Shown here: positions 1 to 8,104 of the stretch, piece by piece | How the letters are laid out: every line of letters starts with the position of its first letter | Numbering within the stretch: the stretch's first letter is position 1 | Source: Lachnospiraceae bacterium | Lineage (GTDB): Bacteria; Bacillota; Clostridia; Lachnospirales; Lachnospiraceae | DNA length: 36,660 bases | Direction of reading: 5' to 3' | Assembly: GCA_024681795.1 (NCBI GenBank) | Contig: JAILAD010000047.1 | Location: 1 to 36,660, forward strand | The notes under the pieces: generated by a model | Database searches by the model: none | Seen by the model: only the letters and a program-made list of their open reading frames with translations | What the model was told of the DNA's origin: nothing | Program-made: the position numbers and the translations under genes

Positions 1-64
1 TAAATCTATGGGGTATGGGTTATGATTTATGGTTATGTGCAAATAATTTTATTGAAGAGGATAT

Positions 65-93
65 TTGTAAAGTACATCATGATCTTGTATAAT
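65..93 (+). promoter_or_regulatory. Sigma-A type promoter
   Basis: TTGTAA (65-70) and a perfect TATAAT (88-93) are separated by 17 bases. They lie about 54 bases before the ATG at 147, which has a purine-rich ribosome site (AGGGAGAAGG, 134-143). The first 64 bases of the window hold no gene that I can support. Confidence 0.6.
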
Positions 94-146
94 CAGATTT
101 ATTTTAACAGCACAGGGAAAGAATAATAATAAAAGGGAGAAGGATT

Positions 147-805
147 ATGGGATTATTCAGTAAATTGAAAGAGAATATTGAGAAGTCGAAAGAACGCCAG
201 AAAATGATGATGGAAAAAAGAAAGCGGAATACGAGAGGGACATATACCGTCCCGGTATTGCGACATTGCCTTTTGTAACACTTGATCCGAAACTTGGCGA
301 AGAGTCGGAAATGAACAATATTACGGTAAAATATACAATCCGGCATTTCGGAAAAGATATCGAGCAGTTTCTGAAATGCGTTAAAGAAGGAAAAGCCGAA
401 ATTGCAGAAGCCGTTGTTGTGTATGAAACCCGTAAGGTCATTCATTACGGCAAAGAAGAGAAGAGGGAAGCGGATACCGAGCGTTACTACTATAAAATCG
501 CAGACTTAAACGGGACCGTGTACAGGGAGAATATCGTTTCATCCAATAATGATTGCGAAGCCAAATTTGAAAAACAATTAACATGGGAAGAAGCAGAAAA
601 TCCGGATGTTGTTAATGTAAATGATTATCCGCATGTATTTGTACTGCATTATTATCTGGAGAATGAAGAGTATTATATGGCGGTGGATGAAGAAGTTTTG
701 CATCATTTTTCCAAGATTATCGATACAATGAGATTTTCAAGATTTTCAAATATCCGTAGTTGCCTCGAAACATTTGATGAGAAAAGTTTCTGGGCATGGT
801 GGTAA
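147..805 (+). pseudogene. Frameshifted gene of unknown function
   Basis: The ATG at 147 has an excellent ribosome site and begins MGLFSKLKENIEKSKE, but this frame stops after 43 codons. A second frame continues from about 218 to the TAA at 803-805. Adding one A to the A6 run at 214-219 joins the two into one 219-residue protein: a basic, amphipathic N-terminus, then a soluble, acidic body rich in Glu and Tyr that ends FWAWW. I do not recognise the family and see no signal peptide or membrane segment. The run is not in the phase of a canonical A-AAA-AAG ribosomal slippage site, so programmed frameshifting is unlikely. A shorter functional protein from a TTG at 266 is possible but has no good ribosome site. 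Either a recent slippage mutation or a base-calling error. Confidence 0.6.
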
Positions 806-843
806 AACAAGCATTGTCAGGAAACGGAAATCATTGAATACTC

Positions 844-893
844 TGTAATGGTGCCTGACCCCATTAATTCTGTAATGGTGCCTGACCCCATTA
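844..893. repeat. Two direct copies of the GGTGCCTGACCCC intergenic repeat
   Basis: Two identical 23-base copies lie at 844-866 and 871-893 with a period of 27. Each starts TGTAATGG, contains the core GGTGCCTGACCCC and ends CATTA. The same element recurs at 3091-3140 and 10947-11031. Here it fills the gap between two convergent pseudogenes and ends three bases from the stop of the minus-strand gene. The inverted ends (TAATG/CATTA) allow a small hairpin. No transposase is nearby. Confidence 0.85.
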
Positions 894-895
894 AG

Positions 896-1751
896 CTACT
901 GCAGATTTTTAAGGATATCTTCCCTACAGGTTTTAATAATCAGATCCCGGTCTATGTGTCCGGGGCGTCTGTCGATATAGTCGATAATCCGGATACAACC
1001 GAGAATCTGTGCCGTTCTTTCCGTTTCCCTTTCGGCTTTCGGTGTATCTTTCAGATATAATTTAAGTGTTTCCTCCCAAATCCGGTTTGCCGTTTCCGTG
1101 TTGATTCCGAGAAAAACGCTGCCTCCGGGGAAATGGAAGGAAATTCCATATAGGAATTGTAAATCGTTGCCAGTTCAAAAATCGGATCACCCGCGCAGAG
1201 TGTATCCATGTCAATTAACATCAGTTCGTCATCCGAAATCAGAATGTTTTTTAAATGATAATCCGCATGCAGAAGCGTATGGCTGTCAGGGATTTTTTCG
1301 GTCAGCTTAAGAAGCTGCAAACAGGCTTCGGAGGGAATGTATTTTTCAAGATTTTGATCCATCCGACCGTCTTTTCCTTCATGTCGGAAAGCTCTCCGGG
1401 CATTACCCCGACGCTGTGAATCCGCTTCATCAGTTCTACGGATTTGGTTATAAATTTTTCAAAATTCTCATCCGATTCGCTGATATAATCCGAAGCGGAA
1501 CGGGCATTAATCATTTCATAAACCACACCGTACAGTTCCCCGACCTGAACAATATCAAAGGAAATTGCCGTTGGCAGCCCTTTTACAAAAGCCCATCTGG
1601 CAAGTTGTTTTTCTCTTTGGATTGCTTCCATGGAAACCGTCGGACGATATACTTTTACAATGGTATCCTCCGCTATGCGATATACTTCTCCGTGGGCACC
1701 TTCCCCCCCGATTTTCGGAGCCCCTGCTATGCTGATTTGTCTGAGTGCCAT
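896..1751 (-). pseudogene. Aminoglycoside-phosphotransferase-fold kinase, two frameshifts
   Basis: Joining three minus-strand frames gives a 285-residue APH/choline-kinase-fold protein that ends DILKNLQ at a TAG (896-898). Visible motifs, in order: a glycine-rich loop GGEGAHGEVYR and the lysine strand VKVYRP, the catalytic loop HADYHLKN (an HxDxxxxN pattern), and the metal-binding IDMD. This resembles small-molecule kinases of the TIGR02172/APH group; the substrate cannot be told. The breaks lie at the T5 run 1342-1346 and the A5 run 1112-1116, and in both cases one added base restores the frame. The ATG at 1751 follows GGAGAAAAG on the minus strand. With both lesions the catalytic loop is lost from the main product, so the gene is probably inactive unless these are assembly errors. 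Confidence 0.7.
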
Positions 1752-1852
1752 TCTTTTCTCCGCAGTATATTATTTTTTTTATCTCCAGTTTCTTTCTTCA
1801 CTTTTTCAAATGTAATAATAGCATATTTCCCGGTCCGGTGTGAATAAACGGA

Positions 1853-1881
1853 TTTTAAGTGCTATGGAAATATGTTATACT
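1853..1881 (+). promoter_or_regulatory. Extended -10 promoter of the small lipoprotein gene
   Basis: TGTTATACT (1873-1881) is an extended -10. A weak -35 (TTTTAA, 1853-1858) lies 17 bases upstream of the hexamer. The ribosome site (AGGGAGGA) and the ATG at 1909 follow. Confidence 0.5.
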
Positions 1882-1908
1882 AAAGAGTAGTGGTTCAGGG
1901 AGGAAAAA

Positions 1909-2373
1909 ATGAAAAGAATAACAGCTGTCGTTTTAGCGTTTATGATGCTTTGTACAATACTCTTGACGGGCTGCAATGGCAAGACGGCGGAAGAAACACA
2001 GTATCCCATGCTTAAATCAAAACTGGAATTGTATTTTACGGCTCCTGATATGGTGGGGGTTACGGATTTTGAAAGTGTTTACCTGGTAAACAAAGTCATG
2101 GGGATGAATATGAGTATGGGTCCGTCGGATCCGCGTTACCGGGGAATCATTATGTTAAAGGAAGAAGCGGGTGAGGATTATTTCAATGCCCACACCTGGA
2201 AAACATATACAGGGAGCCTGCCTTCTTTTGTGAATGTCGACACTTCGCCGCTTTATTCCGATATCTGGTACGAGTATGACGATGTGGACTTCGATTTTTT
2301 TCAGTCTTGTCAGGTCAATTTATTTTTGTTTAACGGAAAGGACAAAATCATATTTGATATTTCAACCTACTGA
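1909..2373 (+). CDS. Small secreted lipoprotein of unknown function
   Basis: A 154-residue protein with a lipoprotein signal: the basic start MKRITAVV, a hydrophobic core, then a lipobox LLTGC with Cys22 as the lipidated residue. The mature part is acidic and aromatic with no recognisable domain; it has a Met-rich stretch (MGMNMSMG) and several Asp-rich turns near the end. The start is clear from AGGGAGGA eight bases upstream of ATG. It is transcribed alone from an extended -10 promoter and ends at a shared hairpin terminator. It probably sits on the outer face of the cytoplasmic membrane; nothing shows what it does. Confidence 0.8.
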   Translation: MKRITAVVLAFMMLCTILLTGCNGKTAEETQYPMLKSKLELYFTAPDMVGVTDFESVYLVNKVMGMNMSMGPSDPRYRGIIMLKEEAGEDYFNAHTWKTYTGSLPSFVNVDTSPLYSDIWYEYDDVDFDFFQSCQVNLFLFNGKDKIIFDISTY

Positions 2374-2408
2374 TTTATTATGTGTTTGTTGTGTCAGTTA
2401 GTTGTGTC

Positions 2409-2448
2409 AAAAAAAGTCGCTGCAGATAAACCACAGCGACTTTTCTTT
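2409..2448. terminator. Bidirectional hairpin terminator
   Basis: The stem AAAAGTCGCTG (2412-2422) pairs with CAGCGACTTTT (2434-2444) around an 11-base loop. A run of A lies on the left and a T-rich tail on the right, so it can stop transcription both from the lipoprotein gene (plus) and from the convergent gene at 2463-2879 (minus). Confidence 0.85.
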
Positions 2449-2458
2449 TTCAATGCAT

Positions 2459-2493
2459 ATTTTCAATTTTCAACTTTCAATTTTGAATTTTCA
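2459..2493. repeat. 7-bp tandem repeat (ATTTTCA, five units) over a gene end
   Basis: Units at 2459, 2466, 2473, 2480 and 2487 read ATTTTCA, ATTTTCA, ACTTTCA, ATTTTGA, ATTTTCA. The repeat includes the stop codon and the last codons of the minus-strand gene, encoding a tail of Ser, Ile, Glu, Asn and Lys. Because seven is not a multiple of three, gain or loss of a unit would change the C-terminus. Confidence 0.8.
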
Positions 2494-2879
2494 ATTGAGG
2501 TAGTGAGTTTTTCCAGATTTTCAGCGGTAAGCTGCGTGTCTATGAACTGTTCCAGACTGTCAAGCCCGATGATCATAAGGCCGTCCACGTCATTCAGTCC
2601 GCGGTCGATATGGGCTTCATCTCCGGTTGCGTAATAATCAAAACCGGCATGTGCACAATCGCCTATATGGAAGACAACCCGGTTCGCCGTTTCCCTGGTT
2701 TCCGGTTTCATCTCAACCTCGTCAAGTCCGGTCTGTGCCAGTTCTTCCGTCATACTTACCATTTCATTTCCCACCGCCGGGATATGTTTTTTAAAGACCG
2801 CACCTGCTTTCGGGAACAATACGCTGATTACGAAAACGGCAATGGCTGCGCCGACAAAAAAACCAAATATCTTCTTCAT
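2463..2879 (-). CDS. Small membrane-anchored protein of unknown function
   Basis: A 138-residue protein beginning MKKIFGFFVGAAIAVF: one N-terminal membrane segment (about residues 4-23) without a lipobox, so an uncleaved anchor or signal peptide. The rest is acidic, with a Glu/Thr-rich helix (about 40-65) and a segment with Cys, His and several Asp (HIGDCAHAGFDYY), a possible but unproven metal-binding patch. I do not recognise the family. The ATG is preceded by GGAGGAAGGG on the minus strand. The last dozen codons are made by a 7-bp tandem repeat. It is convergent with the lipoprotein gene and shares its terminator. Confidence 0.7.
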   Translation of the reverse strand: MKKIFGFFVGAAIAVFVISVLFPKAGAVFKKHIPAVGNEMVSMTEELAQTGLDEVEMKPETRETANRVVFHIGDCAHAGFDYYATGDEAHIDRGLNDVDGLMIIGLDSLEQFIDTQLTAENLEKLTTSIENSKLKVEN

Positions 2880-3090
2880 AACCCTTCCTCCTTTCCGTCT
2901 TTTTTGTTAATCTATATTTTATAAGTCTCCTCAAAGGGAGTATTGATTATTCTGATAAAAGAGTAACATATGCAGTATCACATTTTTGTCACTGGAAAAA
3001 TATTGAATTTACGGGCTTTTTGGTAACTTCTGATTTTTTTTGTTGGACATCTGATGGACAAGCGGGGGTTATGATTTGACTGTAGGTTTT

Positions 3091-3140
3091 TAACGGTGCC
3101 TGACCCCATTACGGAAATGTAATGGTGCCTGACCACATTA
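3091..3140. repeat. Two diverged copies of the GGTGCCTGACCCC repeat
   Basis: Copies at 3091-3111 (TAACGGTGCC start) and 3119-3140 (GACCACATTA end) each differ from the main form by a base or so. They lie directly upstream of the large gene at 3157. A TTGACT hexamer at 3076-3081 has no -10 at the right distance because the repeat occupies that place, so the element may have been inserted into an older promoter region. The rest of the 277-base gap (2880-3156) is AT-rich and holds nothing else I can name. Confidence 0.8.
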
Positions 3141-3156
3141 TGAGGGAGATAAAACT

Positions 3157-6100
3157 ATGGCTAAAAATGCAAGAACAGTATTAAGTGAACTGACGGGAAA
3201 AAGAATTAATTTATATCTTTTTGGTGCTAAATTGAAGAATATTATCCGGGAGGCGTCCAAAAATCCGGATACGGCGTCTTTGATTGGCGGATATGCGAAA
3301 AAAACGGAGGAATATGCGCAGAGCATCCAGAATATTCAGAGTACCATCAGCAGTCTGTCTTTGAATATTGTAAATGAACTTCAGGGGCATATTGATAAAG
3401 TTGCCGATTTCGGACAGTTTCTTTTGACAAAACCGGACGGCAGCGAGAAATCGATTTTTCAGATTCTCTATATGAATACAAAGGATGAACAGGAAAGACA
3501 GAAGTTCATGGAAGATCTTCATTATGTTGATACCACACTGGGTCTCGGCATTCGTTTTGATGCACCTGAAATGTCTACGGAAAACTTAATTCCGGAAGTT
3601 CAGGAATTGAAAGAAGAGAATCAGGCAGAAAACATAGCGGAGAATCAGGCAGATGATAATGCCAAGCCTGAAAACGAAGAAGTAAAAAACGAAGAGGAAA
3701 AAAACGATAATCCGGAAGGGGAACTGGAGGATGAAGCCCGGATTGAAGAGATTAATGCGGATGTACCCAATAATAATGAAAACAAAGAAATTCAGAATGA
3801 AAACAAAGAAACTCAGAATGAAAACAATGCAATTCAGAATGAAAACAATGCAATTAAGGAACCTGAAAATCCTGATTTCAGCGATACGGTGCTGAAACTC
3901 AATGAATTTAAAAGTAAGATAAACGAGTACCGGACCTCTGAATTATATTGGAGCCAGGTAAGCGATAGTATACACTCTTCGATTGCCGAGCTGATTGAAG
4001 CTGTTGAAGGATTAAGAGAAGCCGGTTTCAAGTCCGCAGAAGATGTGCATAAAATTCTGCTTGACGATCTTGAACCTGAACAAAGAGAAGCGGTGGACAA
4101 TTTTAACACGGCTTACATAAAAAACAAGAATCAGCTGAATCAGGCATATGCTTTACTGGCATATGACAGGGATCTGGATGATAAGGAGAAAGTCCAAAAT
4201 TCCCATACAAATCCCGAGTACAGAAAAGCGGTGAAACAGATCGTTGAATTCGTGGATAGTGAATTGAGTCGAAGTCAAAACGTAATGGACAAAGTGATTC
4301 TTTTCAATATCCAGACTGTTGATATGCATAAAGTGGAAATCGGGGAATTTTTTCAGAACGGAAGACCGCCCAGAAATGCATTAACCATGCTTCAGAAAAG
4401 GGATGAAGAGACATTATTTGAGGAGGAAAGGGAACGTGCCGAGAATGCGAAGATGGCTTACACCAGGTCTGCCGCTCCGGTTATAAGCGGCTTTGCATCC
4501 AGCTTTGGAACTGATTTCACCGCTGAGTATTTCAATAAACAGATAGTAGATGATATTGATTTTAATTCCCTTGACGATGCAAATTTAATTAAGGTAACCG
4601 GTAAGTATACAATTGATTTCAACGGTAATGCGCAGGATGTTCATAAGTATCCGTCCGAGAAAGCAAAAAATACGGTACAGAAAAGAATACATACCGTAAA
4701 TGAGGACATGAAGAGGATTCTGAGGAATTCCAATGCGACAAAGCAGGAAAAAGAACTGATTTCAGTTGTTTATCTGAAAGCAATGGATCGTGTAGAAAAG
4801 GGTTATCCCGATCTGTACATGAGTTATAAATCCCCCCTGGCTTCACTCTATTCGAATATTGGTGCAGATACCAGAACCATCCTTGAGAATCATAAACTGG
4901 ACCGGGATATGACGAAGTGGGGCGAGAGATTCCCGATTTTTGAATATTCCAAAAAAACAAGTGAAATCAGTGATACCATGGTGGATTACTGGGAAGCAAA
5001 GAAGAAGGCCGGAGGAGCACTTTCGCCTCAAAAAGAGCAGGAACACCGGATTAAGTTATATGACAAGGTTGTATCCGCTGCAGTTCTTTATGATAGAATG
5101 ATGTTTGCGGTGGAAGATCCGGAAACCGCCCGTCAGATACGGGAAGATGATCTGCTCGGAAACGATCCGTTTCATATCCATCCGCTTTCCAACCGGGGGA
5201 CCAAAGCAACGGCGGTAAGTCTTGATACGTATAAAAGAGGACTTGAACAGGGATGGGCAATTGATGATCTTTCCATGTTATGCGCATTCAGATTGATTTC
5301 CGGGCACCTGGAAGACAATGCGCTCGGAAACGGAGCGTTAGCGGCCGAGGATTACGAGGTTTATAATCCGCCCAAATGGGCAAGTGAAGAAACAAAGGAT
5401 TTTGTTCAAAAAATGAACAATCTCTATGAAGAAATGATTTCAACACCGCTTACGAGTGCGGAACAGAGAAAAAATTATTTAGACCGCATGGATGCCATGG
5501 TTACCGAAGGGATTGAAAAAAATCTTTTTAAAACCGTAATGGTCAGAGAAGGTAATGAGGTTATACAAAATCTCGGCAAGGAAGATTTTATCATTAATTA
5601 TTACGATCAGATTTCGAAGCAGAGGGTCGTAAGGGATGTGCTGATTGAAAAAGGAAAGGAACTTGCTTTCCATCCGGCAATTGACGGGAATCGTCATATT
5701 GAGGCAATCGAGGCAAGATTAAATACCAGAAGAACGGATATCAAATTCTGGTCCGAAAATCAGGAGCATAAGGATTTAAGAATTGCATTTGCCAAGTTAA
5801 AAGACTTTATAAAAGAGAATCCGAAGAAGGAACGGAATCCGGAAGAAATGAAGAAATATGCACGAATGATGATGAATCGTCTGGATGCGGTAGAAAGACT
5901 TTCTTCCATATATTCCGAGTCCCACAGAACTGCTTCCTCAAGCGGCGGAAAGGAAAGACTTGCAGGGGCAAGAGAATGCGGCAAATTCGCCAAAGATCAA
6001 AAACTCCTTCTGCTTTCGGAAATGAAGAAAGCCGGAATAATTGAGGCAAAATCGGATGTAAATGCAATGCGTACCTATCTTGCAATGGACAAAATGACAA

Positions 6101-6501
6101 AAAGCATGCAGGAACTGGAAGCATATGATAAACTTCCGACCGACCCGGACGGAAGAAACAAAGTATATAACCTTGTTGCGGATATTGTTGTAGGAAGAAT
6201 TGCAGGCGGATCCGGAATGAACGGAAAGAAAATGCTGGAAGAATACGGCATAATGGGATTGAAAGAAAAGGTGGCCGCAAACAATGAATTCCAATCTTTT
6301 ATTACGGAATGCACAGTGAAGAAGAATATAAGCGGAAAACAGATGGCTGAGCTGGTTATGGGAGACGGAATCATCAATAAAATCCAGAAAATAAAAAATA
6401 ATATTGAAGCGGAAAATACCAAACTGGAGACAACTAAGGGTCCGGTTAAGCCCGGTAAAATTGAGAATACTATTCCCAGAAATCCGGTTATGGGCAGATA
6501 A
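3157..6501 (+). CDS. Large (1114-residue) cytoplasmic-type protein of unknown family
   Basis: An uninterrupted 1114-residue protein with a good start (GAGGGAGAT before the ATG). There is no signal peptide or membrane segment. Order: a helical N-terminal part (1-145); a very acidic, low-complexity linker (about 145-245) with Glu/Asn-rich text and four tandem heptapeptides of the NENKEIQ type encoded by a 21-bp repeat; then about 870 residues, mainly helical and highly charged, with no motif I can assign. The C-terminus is basic and ends PRNPVMGR. The length, the flexible acidic hinge and the absence of known catalytic motifs suggest a large structural or effector-like protein, but no function can be read. 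It appears to be transcribed alone, with a repeat pair upstream and a secreted hydrolase gene 66 bases downstream. Confidence 0.85.
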   Translation: MAKNARTVLSELTGKRINLYLFGAKLKNIIREASKNPDTASLIGGYAKKTEEYAQSIQNIQSTISSLSLNIVNELQGHIDKVADFGQFLLTKPDGSEKSIFQILYMNTKDEQERQKFMEDLHYVDTTLGLGIRFDAPEMSTENLIPEVQELKEENQAENIAENQADDNAKPENEEVKNEEEKNDNPEGELEDEARIEEINADVPNNNENKEIQNENKETQNENNAIQNENNAIKEPENPDFSDTVLKLNEFKSKINEYRTSELYWSQVSDSIHSSIAELIEAVEGLREAGFKSAEDVHKILLDDLEPEQREAVDNFNTAYIKNKNQLNQAYALLAYDRDLDDKEKVQNSHTNPEYRKAVKQIVEFVDSELSRSQNVMDKVILFNIQTVDMHKVEIGEFFQNGRPPRNALTMLQKRDEETLFEEERERAENAKMAYTRSAAPVISGFASSFGTDFTAEYFNKQIVDDIDFNSLDDANLIKVTGKYTIDFNGNAQDVHKYPSEKAKNTVQKRIHTVNEDMKRILRNSNATKQEKELISVVYLKAMDRVEKGYPDLYMSYKSPLASLYSNIGADTRTILENHKLDRDMTKWGERFPIFEYSKKTSEISDTMVDYWEAKKKAGGALSPQKEQEHRIKLYDKVVSAAVLYDRMMFAVEDPETARQIREDDLLGNDPFHIHPLSNRGTKATAVSLDTYKRGLEQGWAIDDLSMLCAFRLISGHLEDNALGNGALAAEDYEVYNPPKWASEETKDFVQKMNNLYEEMISTPLTSAEQRKNYLDRMDAMVTEGIEKNLFKTVMVREGNEVIQNLGKEDFIINYYDQISKQRVVRDVLIEKGKELAFHPAIDGNRHIEAIEARLNTRRTDIKFWSENQEHKDLRIAFAKLKDFIKENPKKERNPEEMKKYARMMMNRLDAVERLSSIYSESHRTASSSGGKERLAGARECGKFAKDQKLLLLSEMKKAGIIEAKSDVNAMRTYLAMDKMTKSMQELEAYDKLPTDPDGRNKVYNLVADIVVGRIAGGSGMNGKKMLEEYGIMGLKEKVAANNEFQSFITECTVKKNISGKQMAELVMGDGIINKIQKIKNNIEAENTKLETTKGPVKPGKIENTIPRNPVMGR
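3775..3858 (+). repeat. 21-bp tandem repeat inside the large gene (four units)
   Basis: Four units of 21 bases encode residues 207-234 as the heptapeptides NENKEIQ, NENKETQ, NENNAIQ and NENNAIK. The units are in frame, so copy-number change would lengthen or shorten the acidic hinge without breaking the gene. Confidence 0.85.
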
Positions 6502-6567
6502 AAACGGGTTAAACAACTTTTGAGAACAAGGGAATAAAAAGATTTACAGGAAAAAGGAATTATAAAA

Positions 6568-7395
6568 GTGTTTCATCATTTAAAGAAAATCATCATTCTG
6601 TCGGCATGTATCGGAGTTTTTTCGGCTCTTTTCCTGGCGGAAGGAATTCGGGTACATGCTTATAACGGAAATATAGACATGATACAGGTACAAACAGAGA
6701 AATCCGCCCCGACGGAGGATGAAAATAATATTTATGTTTATACTCCGGAAGGATATGCGTATTCCCGGGAATATACAACGCTTTATATACTGGAAGGGCT
6801 TTATTCTACCGAAAATGAAGCACTTGATCAGCCGTATCGGGATTTTTTGAGTGAACTCATTTCCGATGAGGCATTTGCGCCGATTATCGTCGCCGTGATT
6901 CCGGAGAGTGTTTACAGCAAATTCAGCATAAAAGAAATCATTTCCGTTGTTGATTCCGAATACAGTACGAAAAAGGAGAGTTCCGGAAGAATTATTTCCG
7001 GCTTTTCCAACGGTGCATACTGGATTTGGAACAATATCCTTCCCGATTCGAATCTGAATACCCTTGCGGATACCTATATTCCGATGAGTCCGATCGGGTG
7101 CAGAACCATTCTTTCCGGAGAAAATGCTTTTCCCGTAATCCAAAAGGATGCAAACCGTATCAAAATCTTTAATACCTGCGGGGACAGCGGCTGTGAGGAG
7201 AATTACAGGGGGATTTACGGCGGAGAGGAACAGATGGAACTCATCATTGAAACCGGAAAGCAGTATGGTTATACGGAAGGAAAAAATATCTTTCGCAACA
7301 GGGTTTCCGGTGAGCATGACTGGAATCAGGGATGGAATGCATTCGAGGAAGTTTTACCGAAAGCATTGAACAATTCCGCGTATTATAGTCCGTAA
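6568..7395 (+). CDS. Secreted esterase-family alpha/beta hydrolase
   Basis: A 275-residue protein that starts at a GTG behind AAGGAA, with an N-terminal signal sequence (about residues 1-31, basic MFHHLKK, hydrophobic core, then VHAYN). The fold is that of esterase-D/feruloyl-esterase-like hydrolases: N-terminal strands with YVYTPEGYAYSREYTTLYILEG, a nucleophile elbow GFSNGAY (Ser is the nucleophile), a probable acid in the CGDSGCEEN segment and the catalytic His in GEHDWNQGW near the C-terminus. It would cleave an ester outside the membrane; substrates in this family range from acylated glycans to siderophores, and nothing here decides. It sits 66 bases after the large gene and ends in its own terminator, whose stem overlaps the stop codon. 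Confidence 0.75.
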   Translation: MFHHLKKIIILSACIGVFSALFLAEGIRVHAYNGNIDMIQVQTEKSAPTEDENNIYVYTPEGYAYSREYTTLYILEGLYSTENEALDQPYRDFLSELISDEAFAPIIVAVIPESVYSKFSIKEIISVVDSEYSTKKESSGRIISGFSNGAYWIWNNILPDSNLNTLADTYIPMSPIGCRTILSGENAFPVIQKDANRIKIFNTCGDSGCEENYRGIYGGEEQMELIIETGKQYGYTEGKNIFRNRVSGEHDWNQGWNAFEEVLPKALNNSAYYSP

Positions 7396-7428
7396 ATGCT
7401 GATTTTACAAGCATTTCCGGACTTTTTT
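7388..7428 (+). terminator. Rho-independent terminator overlapping a stop codon
   Basis: Thirteen bases at 7388-7400 pair with 7410-7422 (one mismatch) around a nine-base loop and are followed by T6. The 5' arm contains the TAA of the hydrolase gene. Confidence 0.8.
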
Positions 7429-7513
7429 ATTTTCAAAACTTCCGGGTGATGTTGTATTTTGCTGCCAAAATGACTAAGATTATAGGAGAACTATTTGAAA
7501 GGAGAGTATCACC

Positions 7514-7951
7514 ATGCAGTTTGAACAGTTACAAAAAGATATGATTGCGGCAATGAAAGCGCACGATAAACCGAGAAAGGAATCCATTTCCGTTCTGGTA
7601 TCCGCGGCAAAAAAGATTGCCATCGATAACGGATGCAGAGATGACATTTCCGAGGAAATCGTAAACCAGGCGGTTCTTAAGGAACTTAAGAGCGTAAAAG
7701 AACAGATTGATACCTGCCCGAAGGACAGAACCGATCTTCTTGAGGAATACAATGCAAGACTTGCGGTATTTGAGGAATATGCTCCCAAAATGCTTTCTGC
7801 GGAAGAAGTAGAAGCAATCATAAAGGAGAAATTTGCGGACGTAATCGCTACAAAAAACAAAGGACAGATTATGAAGACCGTTATGCCGGAGTTAAAAGGC
7901 AAAGCAGACGGAAAAGTCATTAATGAAGTGGTGGCAAAACTCTGTCTGTAA
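7514..7951 (+). CDS. GatB/YqeY domain-containing protein
   Basis: A 145-residue protein, the usual length of the YqeY family, whose domain resembles the tRNA-binding tail of the amidotransferase subunit GatB. It matches the family along its whole length: an N-terminal helix with MIAAMKAHDKPRKESISVL, the middle EEYNARLAVFEEYAPKMLS and the C-terminal GQIMKTVMPELKGKADGK. It is soluble and cytoplasmic; its exact role is not established, though a part in tRNA or translation is usually assumed. The start is set by GGAG at 7501, nine bases before ATG. It stands alone, with a terminator upstream and a separate promoter downstream for the next gene. I leave the symbol empty because the orthologue name is not certain here. 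Confidence 0.9.
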   Translation: MQFEQLQKDMIAAMKAHDKPRKESISVLVSAAKKIAIDNGCRDDISEEIVNQAVLKELKSVKEQIDTCPKDRTDLLEEYNARLAVFEEYAPKMLSAEEVEAIIKEKFADVIATKNKGQIMKTVMPELKGKADGKVINEVVAKLCL

Positions 7952-8000
7952 AGAGAAAAATCCCGTCGGAAAAAAGTGGCTGGATGCAAAGACCGGGTCA

Positions 8001-8009
8001 TGCTATAAT
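8001..8009 (+). promoter_or_regulatory. Extended -10 promoter before the membrane protein
   Basis: TGCTATAAT is an exact extended -10 element about 95 bases before the ATG at 8105. The -35 region (TGGATG, 17 bases upstream) is poor, as is usual for such promoters. Confidence 0.6.
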
Positions 8010-8104
8010 AATTATTTGGTAAAAAACAATAATATTCAGTTTTTTGCCGGGTTATAATTCGGGTAACACCTGAAAAAACAGAAAAGACAGAAGGGGAAAA
8101 AGAG

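Noticed and set aside
147..240. Programmed -1 ribosomal frameshift at A6 (214-219)
   Set aside because: The zero-frame codons are GAA AAA AGA, so the slippery A-AAA-AAG heptamer is out of phase, and no downstream stem stands out.
848..1060. Plus-strand open frame of 70 codons starting in the repeat
   Set aside because: It begins in the repeat copies and then runs antisense to the C-terminal part of the kinase pseudogene; there is no ribosome site.
5051..6516. Long minus-strand frames inside the 1114-residue gene
   Set aside because: They are shadows of a continuous plus-strand gene, without ribosome sites, and encode improbable Phe/His/Cys-rich text.
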